Shown here: piece by piece, positions 12,612 to 13,333 of the stretch
Numbering within the stretch: the first letter of the stretch is position 1
Layout of the letters: every line of letters starts with the position of its first letter
From: a bacterium
GTDB taxonomy: Bacteria; Verrucomicrobiota; Verrucomicrobiia; Opitutales; UBA953
NCBI GenBank assembly: GCA_009926645.1
Contig: RFOO01000009.1
Span: 1 to 13,333, forward strand
Length of the DNA: 13,333 bases
Reading direction: 5' to 3'
Program-made: the position numbers and the translations under genes
Notes under the pieces: model-generated
Seen by the model: the letters and a program-made list of their open reading frames with translations, nothing else
Databases searched by the model: none
Told to the model about the DNA's origin: nothing

Positions 12612-13333
12612 ATGCTATCCGTCCGTACACTTGTCAGTCTGATTTTATTCTCGAGTTCAATTTGCTTGGGGCAGGCTCAACAGGCACCCGCTCCTGCTCA
12701 AGCGACGCCAACCCCTGGTCAGCCTTCATTGCCTACCACCATTCCGCCAGGCCCTCCCATTGTACGTGATGATCTGACCCCTGAACAAAAAGAAGTGATG
12801 AACGAGGTTGATCGTTTGCGTGCTGAAAAGGCTTTATTGGATGCCAAAATTGCCCTGGCTGATGCGAAGCGAACGGAAGAACTGGTTCCAGTAAACTCGG
12901 AGGTTTTGCGCCTTAATTCCGAGCGAGCTTTGCGCATGGCTAAAGCGGCAGCTGAGGCAGCTGCTTTAGAAGATGAGCGAGTTCGATTAGAACGCCAGGC
13001 GTCTCTCGAAGCCGCGCGCGCTAACGCGCGTTTAGCAGAGAAAAATAATAAGATTAAAGAATTAGAAGCTGAGGCTAAGCAGTTGCAGTTGGAGTCGAGT
13101 AACACCGTCACCCGCTTAAATAATGATATCAATCGTTTCCAAAAAGAAGAGGAGGCTCGTAAGATTGCAGCCAACGCTAAACCTCAGTATTTAAAAGATC
13201 CTTTAGTCAACGGGACTTTGATTATCAGTGATCGTCGGATTCCTCTCAATGGTGCAATCACAGATCAATTGGCCGAGTTCGTTTGTCAGCGGATTAATTT
13301 TTATAACAATCAAAGTACGGAGTTCCCTATCTT
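12612..13333 (+). CDS. Second exported coiled-coil/ClpP-like protein, cut by window end
   Basis: The reading frame from ATG 12612 stays open for 240 codons to the window edge. It has a signal peptide (about residues 1-20), a Pro/Ala/Gln-rich linker (about 21-52), a long Ala/Glu/Arg coiled coil (about 57-185), and from residue 196 the beginning of the same ClpP-like domain as the upstream gene. DPLVNGTLIISDRRIPLNG matches DPVVDGVLRISDRRISFNG, and AEFVCQRINFYNN matches AKDVCERIAFYNA. The catalytic residues lie beyond the window. The proline linker is absent from the first copy and the coils differ in sequence, so the duplication is old. No clear ribosome binding site precedes the start, which suggests coupling to the upstream gene. 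Confidence 0.8.
   Translation, partial: MLSVRTLVSLILFSSSICLGQAQQAPAPAQATPTPGQPSLPTTIPPGPPIVRDDLTPEQKEVMNEVDRLRAEKALLDAKIALADAKRTEELVPVNSEVLRLNSERALRMAKAAAEAAALEDERVRLERQASLEAARANARLAEKNNKIKELEAEAKQLQLESSNTVTRLNNDINRFQKEEEARKIAANAKPQYLKDPLVNGTLIISDRRIPLNGAITDQLAEFVCQRINFYNNQSTEFPI

Noticed and set aside
12719..13174. Long antisense frame (151 codons) opposite the second ClpP-like gene
   Set aside because: It is an antisense shadow of an Ala/Glu/Arg-rich coiled-coil gene. Its Ser/Arg/Ala-rich translation shows no domain.

Overview
The window looks like ordinary chromosomal DNA of a Gram-negative bacterium with mid-range GC. It has several exported and membrane proteins, phosphatidylserine decarboxylase, an ECF sigma factor gene with a linked membrane protein, and secreted ClpP-fold proteins with coiled-coil stalks. 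The mix suggests the Verrucomicrobiota, perhaps Opitutae. This placement is inferred from protein character only, because there is no rRNA here. I see no CRISPR array, insertion sequence, phage gene or attachment site.

Left part (1-3700). A plus-strand gene encodes a fusion of a GIDE-like domain and a LemA domain. It converges on a minus-strand pair: a fatty acid desaturase followed by a COG2907-type FAD oxidoreductase, overlapping by 8 nt. The desaturase is broken: its three histidine boxes lie in two reading frames, and about 50 nt expected from family spacing are missing at the switch point. The same spot carries a textbook -1 slippery heptamer followed by a hairpin.

Centre (3701-8250). 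A good sigma70-type promoter faces right into a same-strand run: ECF sigma factor, overlapping single-pass membrane protein (probable anti-sigma factor), secreted PDZ protein, DUF420 membrane protein, FtsB/DivIC-like protein and argininosuccinate lyase (argH). The first three probably form one signalling unit. The last three are closely spaced household genes. A long AT-rich hairpin follows argH.

Right part (8250-13333). A small two-helix membrane protein converges on a minus-strand run that reads tRNA-Leu(UAG), HAD-family hydrolase, Rrf2-type regulator and coiled-coil membrane protein. The two converging genes end inside one short hairpin. Phosphatidylserine decarboxylase (psd) lies upstream of the tRNA on the same strand. 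Divergent from psd are two tandem genes for exported proteins, each with a signal peptide, a long coiled coil and a ClpP-like serine protease domain. The second runs off the window end.

The most notable points are the desaturase frame break with its frameshift-like signal, the tandem exported ClpP-like proteins, and the GIDE-LemA fusion.
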